From positions 1-5,102 of the forward strand of contig USNU01000121.1 in NCBI GenBank assembly GCA_900556095.1: DNA of 5,102 bases, in the 5' to 3' direction. The notes beneath the pieces were generated by a model. The model searched no databases and was not told the DNA's origin. It was given only the letters and a program-made list of their open reading frames with translations. Positions 1 through 5,102 of this stretch are shown piece by piece. Numbering within the stretch: position 1 is the stretch's first letter; each line of letters opens with the position of its first letter. The stretch is from an uncultured Bacteroidales bacterium. GTDB taxonomy: Bacteria > Bacteroidota > Bacteroidia > Bacteroidales > Paludibacteraceae. The translations under genes and the position numbers were made by a program.

Positions 1-270
1 TCCCCTGCCATATCCGCAGTTGCGCAAAGCGGGGTCTGTGGCAAAATGTTCGCCATAGCAAAAAGTGTCGAAATCCCAATAGGTCATAAACCCGACAGGT
101 TGTCCGTCTTGTTGGGCTAACACGCAGTGGAACACAGGGTTAGCATCTGTATTTTTTCGTTGCAACAGTGTATCACGTCGTTCCGTTTCCGGGAACGAAT
201 CGACCCACAGACGCTCCACAAAAGGATAGCAAGGGTCAGCAGTGTCAATATCTCTGAGTTGTATCATCAT
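1..270 (-). CDS. GNAT-family N-acetyltransferase, N-terminal part (gene runs off the left edge)
   Basis: The reading frame is open from ATG at 270 to the window edge, giving 90 codons. The protein starts MMIQLRDIDTADPCYPFVER and contains an FMTYWDFDTF strand (residues 61-70) followed by EHFATDPALRNCGYGRG (74-90). The segment R83-N-C-G-Y-G88 fits GNAT motif A (R/Q-x-x-G-x-G/A), whose backbone binds the acetyl-CoA pyrophosphate, and it follows the expected beta strand. From family knowledge the enzyme would transfer an acetyl group from acetyl-CoA to an amine and would be cytosolic; nothing visible gives the substrate. The C-terminal half is missing only because the window ends. A second ATG at 267 is an equally possible start. 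There is no Shine-Dalgarno sequence, and a promoter lies only a few bases upstream. The family call is fairly firm, the exact function unknown. Confidence 0.8.
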   Translation of the reverse strand, partial: MMIQLRDIDTADPCYPFVERLWVDSFPETERRDTLLQRKNTDANPVFHCVLAQQDGQPVGFMTYWDFDTFCYGEHFATDPALRNCGYGRG

Positions 271-275
271 GACTA

Positions 276-307
276 CAAAGGTACAACAATTTTCCCACAT
301 ACACAAA
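276..307 (-). promoter_or_regulatory. Bacteroidota sigma-70 type promoter for the acetyltransferase gene
   Basis: Reading the minus strand, TTTG (307-304) is followed by exactly 20 bases and then TACCTTTG (283-276). This matches the Bacteroides -33/-7 consensus TTTG-N19-21-TAnnTTTG without mismatch. The -7 element ends only 5 bases before the ATG at 270, so transcription probably starts at or right next to the start codon. The promoter lies between the relic ORF (stop at 318-320) and the acetyltransferase, suggesting the latter is transcribed on its own. Not tested experimentally. Confidence 0.7.
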
Positions 308-317
308 TCCGTGTTTT

Positions 318-593
318 TCACTCTCCCTCATAGGTCTTAAAGTTTTCCACCTGCTCCAATACTTTTCTGAACACTTCTTCGTCCCACTCGGGCGGATAAC
401 CGTTTCGATACAGCAATTTCGACACATCGCGCAAGACACTGCGATAGAGTTTGGGCTTGGCAAATGCGGTGCCGTCCGTGCCCTCCGCCTGCCATGTCTG
501 GTAGATACACACTACCTCGGCTATCTGTTCGGGCGTCAGCACCACCAACTTCTGCTGGCCTTTGTCTTTCTTGTAGGTGGCTACATGGTCATT
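318..593 (-). pseudogene. Relic joining an HsdM C-terminal piece to an HsdR C-terminus (type I restriction-modification remnant)
   Basis: An open stretch of 91 codons lies between an in-frame TGA (596-594) and the stop at 320-318. It contains no ATG start; the only usable start would be a TTG at 548. The first half (VVLTPEQIAEVVCIYQTWQ, then EGTDGTAFAKPKLYRS) resembles the region near the C-terminus of Bacteroides HsdM methyltransferase subunits, where 'LT-x-EQI-x-x-x-x-x-x-Y-x-x-W' precedes a Pro-x-Leu/Tyr-Tyr segment. The usual final segment containing LVPSKYI or LTPGRYVG is absent. The sequence instead passes into RDVSKLLYRNGYPPEWDEEV followed by FRKVLEQVENFKTYEGE, which resembles the last residues of HsdR subunits (a YGYPP...VLEQ tail). 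The simplest reading is a deletion from late hsdM to late hsdR that removed hsdS and most of hsdR. The methyltransferase catalytic motifs and the helicase and nuclease domains are absent, so the fragment should not restrict or modify DNA. Both homologies come from recalled family patterns, not an alignment. It could instead be a small hypothetical gene. Confidence 0.5.
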
Positions 594-716
594 TCACATG
601 CGCAAATGTCAATCCGTAGATTCAACACCAATCAGGAGGATAGCCTCTTTTCCATACTATATTATTTTCATTTTGCCAGATGGAATTTGGCAATTTGCAT
701 TTTTCAGCAATGAACA
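594..716. other. Intergenic stretch, AT-rich, with one inverted repeat
   Basis: No credible coding sequence was found on either strand between the relic and the promoter at 717. The stretch is AT-rich. It contains an inverted repeat, TTGCCA (673-678) and TGGCAA (688-693), with a 9-base spacer, partly overlapping a tandem AATTTGGC/AATTTGC (684-698). The repeat lies about 24 bp upstream of the -33 element and could be a regulator site or chance. Confidence 0.35.
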
Positions 717-748
717 TTTGTGCAAGTCAGGAAAAAGCAGTAATTTTG
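717..748 (+). promoter_or_regulatory. Bacteroidota sigma-70 type promoter of an orphan transcript
   Basis: TTTG (717-720) is followed by exactly 20 bases and TAATTTTG (741-748), a perfect match to the Bacteroides consensus TTTG-N19-21-TAnnTTTG. Transcription would be expected to start around 752-756. No protein gene begins downstream before the terminator that ends near 947, so the promoter seems to serve a short non-coding or small-peptide transcript. Confidence 0.65.
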
Positions 749-753
749 CGCCC

Positions 754-947
754 GATTTGAGTGAAGAGGAATATCGGGAGAATAATACAGAATGCGTTTT
801 TCCACCTTATAGAGGTGCATGGAAATGACTCTTGAAGAGGGAGTTCGTAGCCCATCCGTCCGCGTGAGCGATTGAATGAGGTTATAGTCGTGGTAAAAAG
901 CGAACATGTACAGAAGCCTATCTATACCATAGATGGGTTTCTTTTTG
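754..947 (+). ncRNA. Candidate small RNA of about 190 nt, promoter to terminator
   Basis: A consensus promoter upstream and a 14-bp terminator hairpin downstream delimit a transcript of roughly 190 nt with no convincing reading frame. Visible structure includes a possible 5' stem CCCGAT (751-756) with ATCGGG (773-778), whose outer bases may precede the true start. A local hairpin pairs TTTCC-ACCT (799-807) with AGGT (813-816) and GGAAA (821-825). A competing long-range pairing joins 795-805 (CG, TTTTT, CCAC) to 890-902 (GTGG, AAAAA, CG) and can extend through 807-812 with 882-887. Size and a rod-like alternative fold recall 6S RNA, but I cannot identify any family by sequence. A short reading frame (819-875, 18 codons, MEMTLEEGVRSPSVRVSD) lies inside and could be a leader peptide or chance. 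The start is estimated from the promoter. Confidence 0.45.
912..947 (+). terminator. Intrinsic terminator
   Basis: The arms AGAAGCCTATCTAT (912-925) and ATAGATGGGTTTCT (929-942) pair over 14 positions, with two G-U wobbles and a 3-base ACC loop. The stem runs into TTTTT (942-946) and then GTGT. On the minus strand no T-run follows the hairpin, so it works for plus-strand transcripts. It would end the orphan transcript and separate it from the efflux operon. Confidence 0.7.
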
Positions 948-951
948 TGTC

Positions 952-1003
952 AAGACCTCCCCTGACCGAAGACCTCCCCTCCCCCTCCTTCAAAGGAGGG
1001 GCT
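952..1003. repeat. GC-rich Bacteroidota-type repeat with hairpin, copy 1
   Basis: A 12-bp direct repeat, AAGACCTCCCCT, occurs at 952-963 and 969-980 with a 17-bp period. The second copy leads into a near-perfect hairpin, CCCCTCCTT (982-990), CA, AAGGAGGGG (993-1001). The unit AGACCTCCCCT...GGAGGGGCT is found again at 2164-2194. No T-tract follows the hairpin, so it is not a classical terminator. Such C-rich/G-rich palindromes scattered between genes are known in Bacteroidota genomes; their role is unclear. Confidence 0.7.
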
Positions 1004-1025
1004 ATCGAGTTCTATTAATCAACCG

Positions 1026-1073
1026 TTAATTTGTTACAAACCTTATAATTAGATATTAAACTAAACAAATCGT
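1026..1073 (+). promoter_or_regulatory. Probable promoter/leader of the efflux operon, with small palindrome
   Basis: The AT-rich stretch before the adaptor gene contains TTAATTTG (1026-1033), one mismatch from the -7 consensus TAnnTTTG, but no TTTG at the matching -33 position. A TATAAT-like string lies at 1044-1049. TTTGT-T-ACAAA (1030-1040) is a perfect 5-bp palindrome that overlaps the candidate -7 element and could bind a repressor. No Shine-Dalgarno sequence precedes the ATG at 1074, which is normal in this phylum. The exact promoter is uncertain. Confidence 0.3.
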
Positions 1074-2213
1074 ATGAATAAAAAGGTATTTATCTGTATT
1101 GCCGTAGCGGCAGTCGTGCTGAGCGCATGCCACGGAGGCGAACAAGGACAAGAAGAACAAGTGGCGCACAACAAGACTATGGTGGTGCAAGCGCAAGACT
1201 GCGTAGTGAAGGAAAATTATCCTGCCTCCATCCGCGGGCGGCAGGACATAGCCATTATGCCGCAAGTAAGCGGTACGCTGACCCAACTCTGCGTAGTAGA
1301 GGGAGAACGCGTGCGCAAGGGGCAGGTGCTGTTCGTCATCGACCAAGTGCCGTACCGCGCATCGTTGGAACCCGCCGAAGCCAACGTAGAAGTGGCTAAA
1401 TCAAGCGTTGCTACGGCGGAATTGGTGTATCAATCGAAACAACACCTCTATGCTGACAGCGTCATCTCGGCCTTTGATTTACAGACGGCGAAGAACAGTT
1501 ATCTGAGTGCCAAGGCGGGTTTGGCACAGGCTAATGCCGCTCTGGTCATTGCGCAGAACAACCTGAACTACACCGAGGTGAAGAGCCCAAGCGACGGCGT
1601 AGTAGGCACGCTGCCTTTCCGCGTAGGCGCATTAGTATCGCCGCAGATGCCTACGCCGCTGACCACCGTGAGCGACAACTCGGTGATGTATGTTTATTTC
1701 TCAATGACCGAGAACCAATGGCTTTCCCTTGCGCGTCGGTATGGCAGCAAGGACGCTGCCCTGAAGAATATGCCTACGGTGGAGTTGGTGCTGAACGACG
1801 GCAGCCAATACAGCGAGGAGGGCAAGATAGAGACCGTGTCGGGTGTGATTGACCAAGCCACGGGTACCGTGAGTGTGCGGGCTACGTTTGGTAACAAGAA
1901 CGGTCTGCTTACTTCGGGCGGTGCAGGAAACATTGTCCTCGCCAAGCCGCAGCAGGGTGCGCTTCTCATTCCGCGTACCGCCACTTATGAGATACAGGAC
2001 AAAGTGTTTGTCTATCGTGTAGCAGACGGCAAAACGCTTGCTACTCAAGTGGTTGTCAGCCGAATGAACGGTGGCAAAGAGTACATTGTTGAAAATGGTC
2101 TCCACGCCGGCGACACCATCGTTACCGAAGGCGTAGCATTACTAAAAGAAGGAGTACGAATAGAGACCTCCCCTACCTCTCCAACGGAGGGGCTCAATAA
2201 AACGGGCATATAA
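1074..2213 (+). CDS. RND efflux periplasmic adaptor subunit (membrane fusion lipoprotein)
   Basis: This complete gene encodes 379 residues, a normal length for HlyD/AcrA-type adaptors. The N-terminus is a lipoprotein signal: KK, a hydrophobic stretch (5-18) and lipobox LSAC with Cys19, so the mature protein is probably lipid-anchored facing the periplasm. The first half of the lipoyl domain is at about 54-92 (MPQVSGTL, VVEGERVRKGQVLF). An alpha-hairpin rich in Ala, Gln and Leu spans about 95-152. The second lipoyl half is at 155-180 (VKSPSDGVVGT, GALVSP), followed by a beta-barrel (about 185-285) and a membrane-proximal domain to about 363. By family knowledge it links the inner-membrane pump to an outer-membrane channel. 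The last residues (364-374) are encoded by a GC-rich repeat, giving an unusual SPTSPTEG tail. The pump gene follows after 39 bp, so the two are very likely co-transcribed. Bacteroides relatives are called BmeA or AcrA-like, but the exact paralogue cannot be assigned. Confidence 0.93.
   Translation: MNKKVFICIAVAAVVLSACHGGEQGQEEQVAHNKTMVVQAQDCVVKENYPASIRGRQDIAIMPQVSGTLTQLCVVEGERVRKGQVLFVIDQVPYRASLEPAEANVEVAKSSVATAELVYQSKQHLYADSVISAFDLQTAKNSYLSAKAGLAQANAALVIAQNNLNYTEVKSPSDGVVGTLPFRVGALVSPQMPTPLTTVSDNSVMYVYFSMTENQWLSLARRYGSKDAALKNMPTVELVLNDGSQYSEEGKIETVSGVIDQATGTVSVRATFGNKNGLLTSGGAGNIVLAKPQQGALLIPRTATYEIQDKVFVYRVADGKTLATQVVVSRMNGGKEYIVENGLHAGDTIVTEGVALLKEGVRIETSPTSPTEGLNKTGI
2164..2194. repeat. 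GC-rich Bacteroidota-type repeat, copy 2, inside the adaptor gene's 3' end
   Basis: AGACCTCCCCT (2164-2174) is followed by ACCTCTCC-AAC-GGAGGGGCT, matching copy 1 (970-1003) at both ends but 3 bases shorter. CCTCTCC (2176-2182) and GGAGGGG (2186-2192) form a 7-bp hairpin with one G-U pair and a 3-base loop. The repeat is translated as residues 364-374 of the adaptor, and the stop codon comes at 2211-2213. The hairpin could also affect 3' processing or the ratio of adaptor to pump, but that is inference. Confidence 0.65.
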
Positions 2214-2214
2214 T

Positions 2215-2242
2215 TTGTCAAATCATACATTGTCAAATCATA
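2215..2242. repeat. 13-bp tandem direct repeat in the adaptor-pump intergenic gap
   Basis: TTGTCAAATCATA occurs at 2215-2227 and again at 2230-2242, a perfect 13-bp repeat with a 15-bp period. It fills most of the 39 bp between the adaptor stop and the pump start. There is no Shine-Dalgarno sequence in the gap. Its function is unknown; it could be a translation-initiation context duplicated by slippage. Confidence 0.8.
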
Positions 2243-2252
2243 GAATCAGAAT

Positions 2253-5102
2253 ATGAACGTAAAAACTTTTGTGGAGCGACCGGTGCTGTCGGCAGTTATA
2301 TCGATTGTCATTGCGCTGCTGGGTATCATCGGCCTCAAGACGCTCCCTATTGAACAATATCCAGACATTGCACCGCCGACGGTGATGGTGATGACACAGT
2401 ACTACGGCGCGAGTGCCGAGACGGTTCAGAAAGCCGTGATTGCCCCATTGGAGGAGGCGATCAACGGTGTCGAGAATATGACCTATATGACCTCCACGGC
2501 TACCAACACGGGTTCGGCGGAGATATATGTCTATTTCAAGCAAGGTACCGACCCCGATATGGCTGCGGTGAATGTGCAGAACAAAATTTCGTCGGCAACG
2601 GCGCAACTGCCCGCAGAAGTCAAGACGGTGGGCGTACAAGCCTTTAAGCGACAAACCAGTATGTTGCAGATTTTCACCGTTTCATCGCCGGATGACTCAT
2701 ACGATGCCAATTTCCTAAGCAACTATATCTATATCAATATCAAGCCCGAACTGCTCCGTATTCAAGGTGTCGGACAGTTGGTAGTCTTGGGCGGAAACTA
2801 CTCTATGCGTGTATGGATGAAACCCGACGTGATGGCGCAATATAAGTTAGTGCCAAGCGATGTAACGGCAGCACTTGCCGAGCAAAACATCGAGTCGGCA
2901 ACGGGTACGATAGGTGAACACTCGGCGGAGGCGTACCAATACACGATGAAGTACAAGGGGCGTTTACAGACTCCCGAGGAGTTCGGTAATATCATTATCC
3001 GCTCCACCGCCGACGGCGAAGTCTTGCGGCTGAGCGACATTGCCGATATCGAGTTAGGCGAAGAGAGTTACGGCTTCAATGGACGCCAAAACGGGCATCC
3101 GGGTATCCAATGTATGGTTTTTCAAACGGCAGGGTCCAATGCCACGGAAGTAAACAACCAGATTGATGCCTTGTTGGCTGATGTGCAAGCGCATGCGCCT
3201 AAAGATGTGAAGATTACACAGATGATGTCCACTAACGATTTCCTCTATGCCTCTATCCACAATGTAATAAAGACGCTTATCGAGGCTGTGCTGCTCGTTA
3301 TTCTTATCGTGCTGCTTTTCCTGCAGGATTGGCGTTCGACGCTTATTCCATTTGTCAGTATCATCGTCTCGCTCATCGGTACGTTTGCTTTTATGGTGAT
3401 GGCGGGTTTCTCTATCAACCTCATCACGCTCTTTGCCCTCGTGCTGGTCATCGGTACGGTGGTGGACGACTCAATCGTGGTCGTCGAGGCAGTGCACAGC
3501 CGTTTCGATGCCGGCTACAAAAACCCGTTCCAGGCCACGGTATATGGTACCAAAGATGTAGCAAGTATCGATGCAATGAAAGGTATCAGTAATGCTGTTA
3601 TCACTTCTTCACTGGTGTTTATGGCGGTGTTTATTCCTATCAGTTTTATCGGCGGCACCGGCGGTGTCTTCTATCGCCAATTCGGTCTGACGATGGCAGT
3701 GGCGGTAGGTATATCCGCACTTAATGCACTCACCACCTGCCCTGCACTCTGTGCGCTGCTATTGCGTCCCAAGGAAACCAACATTAACAACCTCCGCGGC
3801 TACAAACGTTGGCGTTTCCGTTTTTCCGAAAAGTGGAACCGGGGCTTTGAGCGGCTCACGGCTTGGTATCAGCGTGGTGCCGCACATTTTGTCAAACATC
3901 CGTGGATGTCGTTTGTAACGGCGGCTTTGAGCGTTGTACTTATGGTATTCCTTATGCATAGTACAAAGACGAGTCTTGTGCCGGAAGAGGACCTCGGCAC
4001 GGTGATGATAAATATCGACACCCCTCCCGGAAGTTCCCTTGCTACCACCGACGGAATTATGCGCGAGATAGAGAACCGCCTGATGACCATCCCTGAGGTA
4101 GCAGAACTGAACAGCACAGCGGGCTACGGACTAATCTCCGGTGAGTCGAGTGCGGCGGGTAACATCATTATGAAACTCAAGCCGTGGGACGAACGCCCCC
4201 AGAAGGAGCAATCCATCGGTGCAGTAATAGGCAAAGTCTATGCCCTCACTGCCGACATCAAGGATGCCACCGTCTTCGCTATGGCACCGGCACAAATTGC
4301 GGGTTATGGCACCGGGAACGCATTGGATATCAACCTTGAAGACAAGGTAGGCGGCGATATGCACCAGTTCTACGACTATGCACAGCAATTTATCGGTGCA
4401 CTCAACGGGCGCCCCGAAATCAGTATGGCGTTTACTTCTTTCAACCTCAATTTCCCGCAATGGGAGGTGAGTGTCGATGCCGCCAAATGCCAGCGCTCGG
4501 GTATCACCGCCAACGAGGTACTCGCCTGCCTGTCGGGCTACTACGGCGGGCAGTATGTCAGCGATTTCAACCGTTTCGGCAAAGTGTACAAGGTACAGAT
4601 TATGGGCGATCCCAGACAGCGTATGGACGAGCGCAGTCTCGACAACACGTTTGTGCGTCTCCATAGCGGCGAGATGGCACCGCTCTCGCAGTTTGTCTCT
4701 CTTCGCCGTGTCTATGGTGCCGACAAACTGACGCGTTTTAACCTCTACAACTCCATTGCGGTCAGTGCGATGCCTGCCGACGGTTATTCGTCGGGCGATG
4801 CCATCAAGGCAGTCAAAGAAGTGGCAGCGCAGGTACTTCCTGCACAATATGCGGTTGATTACGGCGGCATTACACGCGAAGAAAGCCAGTCGAGCAACAG
4901 CACCACAGCGGTTATTTTCCTTATCTGTATTGTCTTTATCTATCTCATACTCTCGGCGTTGTACGAGTCCTTCCGCCTGCCGTTGGCGATTATTATCGCC
5001 GTGCCCGTCGGGTTGATGGGGTCGTTCCTGCTGACCAAGATATGCGGTCTCGAGAACAACATCTACCTTCAAACGGGTGTCATCATGCTTATCGGCTTTT
5101 TT
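2253..5102 (+). CDS. RND multidrug efflux pump, inner-membrane permease (AcrB/HAE1 type), C-terminus beyond the window
   Basis: The frame is open for 950 codons from ATG 2253 to the window end; the family is usually 1030-1070 residues, so about 100 are missing. The protein starts MNVKTFVERPVLSAVISIVI (TM1 about 9-29) and carries the first periplasmic porter/docking region (30-335). TM2-TM6 lie at about 340-505, with the TM4 segment GTVVDDSIVVVEAV containing D405-D406, equivalent to the proton-relay Asp pair of AcrB (D407/D408). IPISFIGGTGGVFYRQFGLT (471-490) and the CPALCALLLRP end of TM6 are typical. TM7 (about 551-568), a second periplasmic region, TM8 (885-905) and TM9 (909-928) follow, and the window stops inside TM10 just before the conserved Lys. 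By family knowledge it is a homotrimeric drug/proton antiporter working with the upstream adaptor and an outer-membrane factor. Bacteroides relatives are called BmeB. Substrates cannot be told from sequence. The cytoplasmic loop after TM4 looks about 9 residues longer than in the relatives I recall. Confidence 0.95.
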   Translation, partial: MNVKTFVERPVLSAVISIVIALLGIIGLKTLPIEQYPDIAPPTVMVMTQYYGASAETVQKAVIAPLEEAINGVENMTYMTSTATNTGSAEIYVYFKQGTDPDMAAVNVQNKISSATAQLPAEVKTVGVQAFKRQTSMLQIFTVSSPDDSYDANFLSNYIYINIKPELLRIQGVGQLVVLGGNYSMRVWMKPDVMAQYKLVPSDVTAALAEQNIESATGTIGEHSAEAYQYTMKYKGRLQTPEEFGNIIIRSTADGEVLRLSDIADIELGEESYGFNGRQNGHPGIQCMVFQTAGSNATEVNNQIDALLADVQAHAPKDVKITQMMSTNDFLYASIHNVIKTLIEAVLLVILIVLLFLQDWRSTLIPFVSIIVSLIGTFAFMVMAGFSINLITLFALVLVIGTVVDDSIVVVEAVHSRFDAGYKNPFQATVYGTKDVASIDAMKGISNAVITSSLVFMAVFIPISFIGGTGGVFYRQFGLTMAVAVGISALNALTTCPALCALLLRPKETNINNLRGYKRWRFRFSEKWNRGFERLTAWYQRGAAHFVKHPWMSFVTAALSVVLMVFLMHSTKTSLVPEEDLGTVMINIDTPPGSSLATTDGIMREIENRLMTIPEVAELNSTAGYGLISGESSAAGNIIMKLKPWDERPQKEQSIGAVIGKVYALTADIKDATVFAMAPAQIAGYGTGNALDINLEDKVGGDMHQFYDYAQQFIGALNGRPEISMAFTSFNLNFPQWEVSVDAAKCQRSGITANEVLACLSGYYGGQYVSDFNRFGKVYKVQIMGDPRQRMDERSLDNTFVRLHSGEMAPLSQFVSLRRVYGADKLTRFNLYNSIAVSAMPADGYSSGDAIKAVKEVAAQVLPAQYAVDYGGITREESQSSNSTTAVIFLICIVFIYLILSALYESFRLPLAIIIAVPVGLMGSFLLTKICGLENNIYLQTGVIMLIGFF

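Noticed and set aside
127..333. Plus-strand reading frame of 68 codons
   Set aside because: It is antisense to the acetyltransferase and its promoter, with no recognisable motif.
577..828. Plus-strand reading frame of 83 codons
   Set aside because: Its sequence shows no recognisable domain, its start overlaps the relic, and a consensus promoter sits inside it at 717-748. The region is better read as a promoter plus RNA.
819..875. 18-codon plus-strand frame MEMTLEEGVRSPSVRVSD as a gene
   Set aside because: It is too short to support on its own and lies within the candidate RNA; kept only as a possible leader peptide in that entry.
952..980. Possible CRISPR or larger tandem array
   Set aside because: There are only two 12-bp units with a 5-bp spacer, far too short and few for a CRISPR array.
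982..1001. Hairpin CCCCTCCTT/AAGGAGGGG as a transcription terminator
   Set aside because: No T-run follows on either strand, and the motif recurs as part of a repeat at 2164-2194.
1701..2105. Minus-strand reading frame of 134 codons
   Set aside because: It is antisense to the adaptor gene and has no family resemblance.
2238..2654. Minus-strand reading frame of 138 codons
   Set aside because: It is antisense to the start of the pump gene, with composition rich in His, Arg and Cys and no recognisable motif.
4131..5072. Long minus-strand reading frame of 313 codons opposite the pump gene
   Set aside because: It lies entirely antisense to a clear RND pump whose protein matches the family throughout. 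Its translation shows no recognisable domain, and such antisense frames are common opposite GC-balanced genes.

Overview
The window looks like chromosomal DNA of a Bacteroidota species, probably order Bacteroidales. Two promoters match the phylum's consensus exactly (TTTG, 20 bp, TAnnTTTG). The coding starts lack Shine-Dalgarno sequences and have AT-rich leaders. The RND pump is of the familiar Bacteroides type. No species can be named from the sequence alone.

Layout. Positions 1-270 (minus strand) hold the first 90 codons of a GNAT-family acetyltransferase that runs off the left edge; it has its own promoter at 276-307. Positions 318-593 (minus strand) hold a short open stretch with no good start. 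It reads like a piece of the C-terminus of a type I methyltransferase subunit (HsdM) joined to the last residues of a restriction subunit (HsdR), probably the scar of a deleted type I restriction-modification locus. Positions 594-1073 have no convincing protein gene. They do contain a consensus plus-strand promoter (717-748) and a strong intrinsic terminator (912-947), which together frame a transcript of about 190 nt that may be a small RNA. A GC-rich repeat lies at 952-1003.

Positions 1074-5102 hold an RND efflux operon on the plus strand: a complete periplasmic adaptor lipoprotein (1074-2213), then after 39 bp the inner-membrane pump (2253 onward), which is cut by the window end after 950 codons. 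The adaptor would bridge the proton-driven pump to an outer-membrane channel, and an outer-membrane factor gene would be expected just downstream, outside the window. No regulator gene for the operon is visible.

The RND operon is a known type of system. The less explained parts are the orphan transcription unit at 717-947, the apparent hsdM/hsdR junction relic, and a GC-rich repeat that lies on both sides of the adaptor gene and supplies part of that protein's C-terminal tail. I do not see clear evidence of a wholly new multi-gene system.
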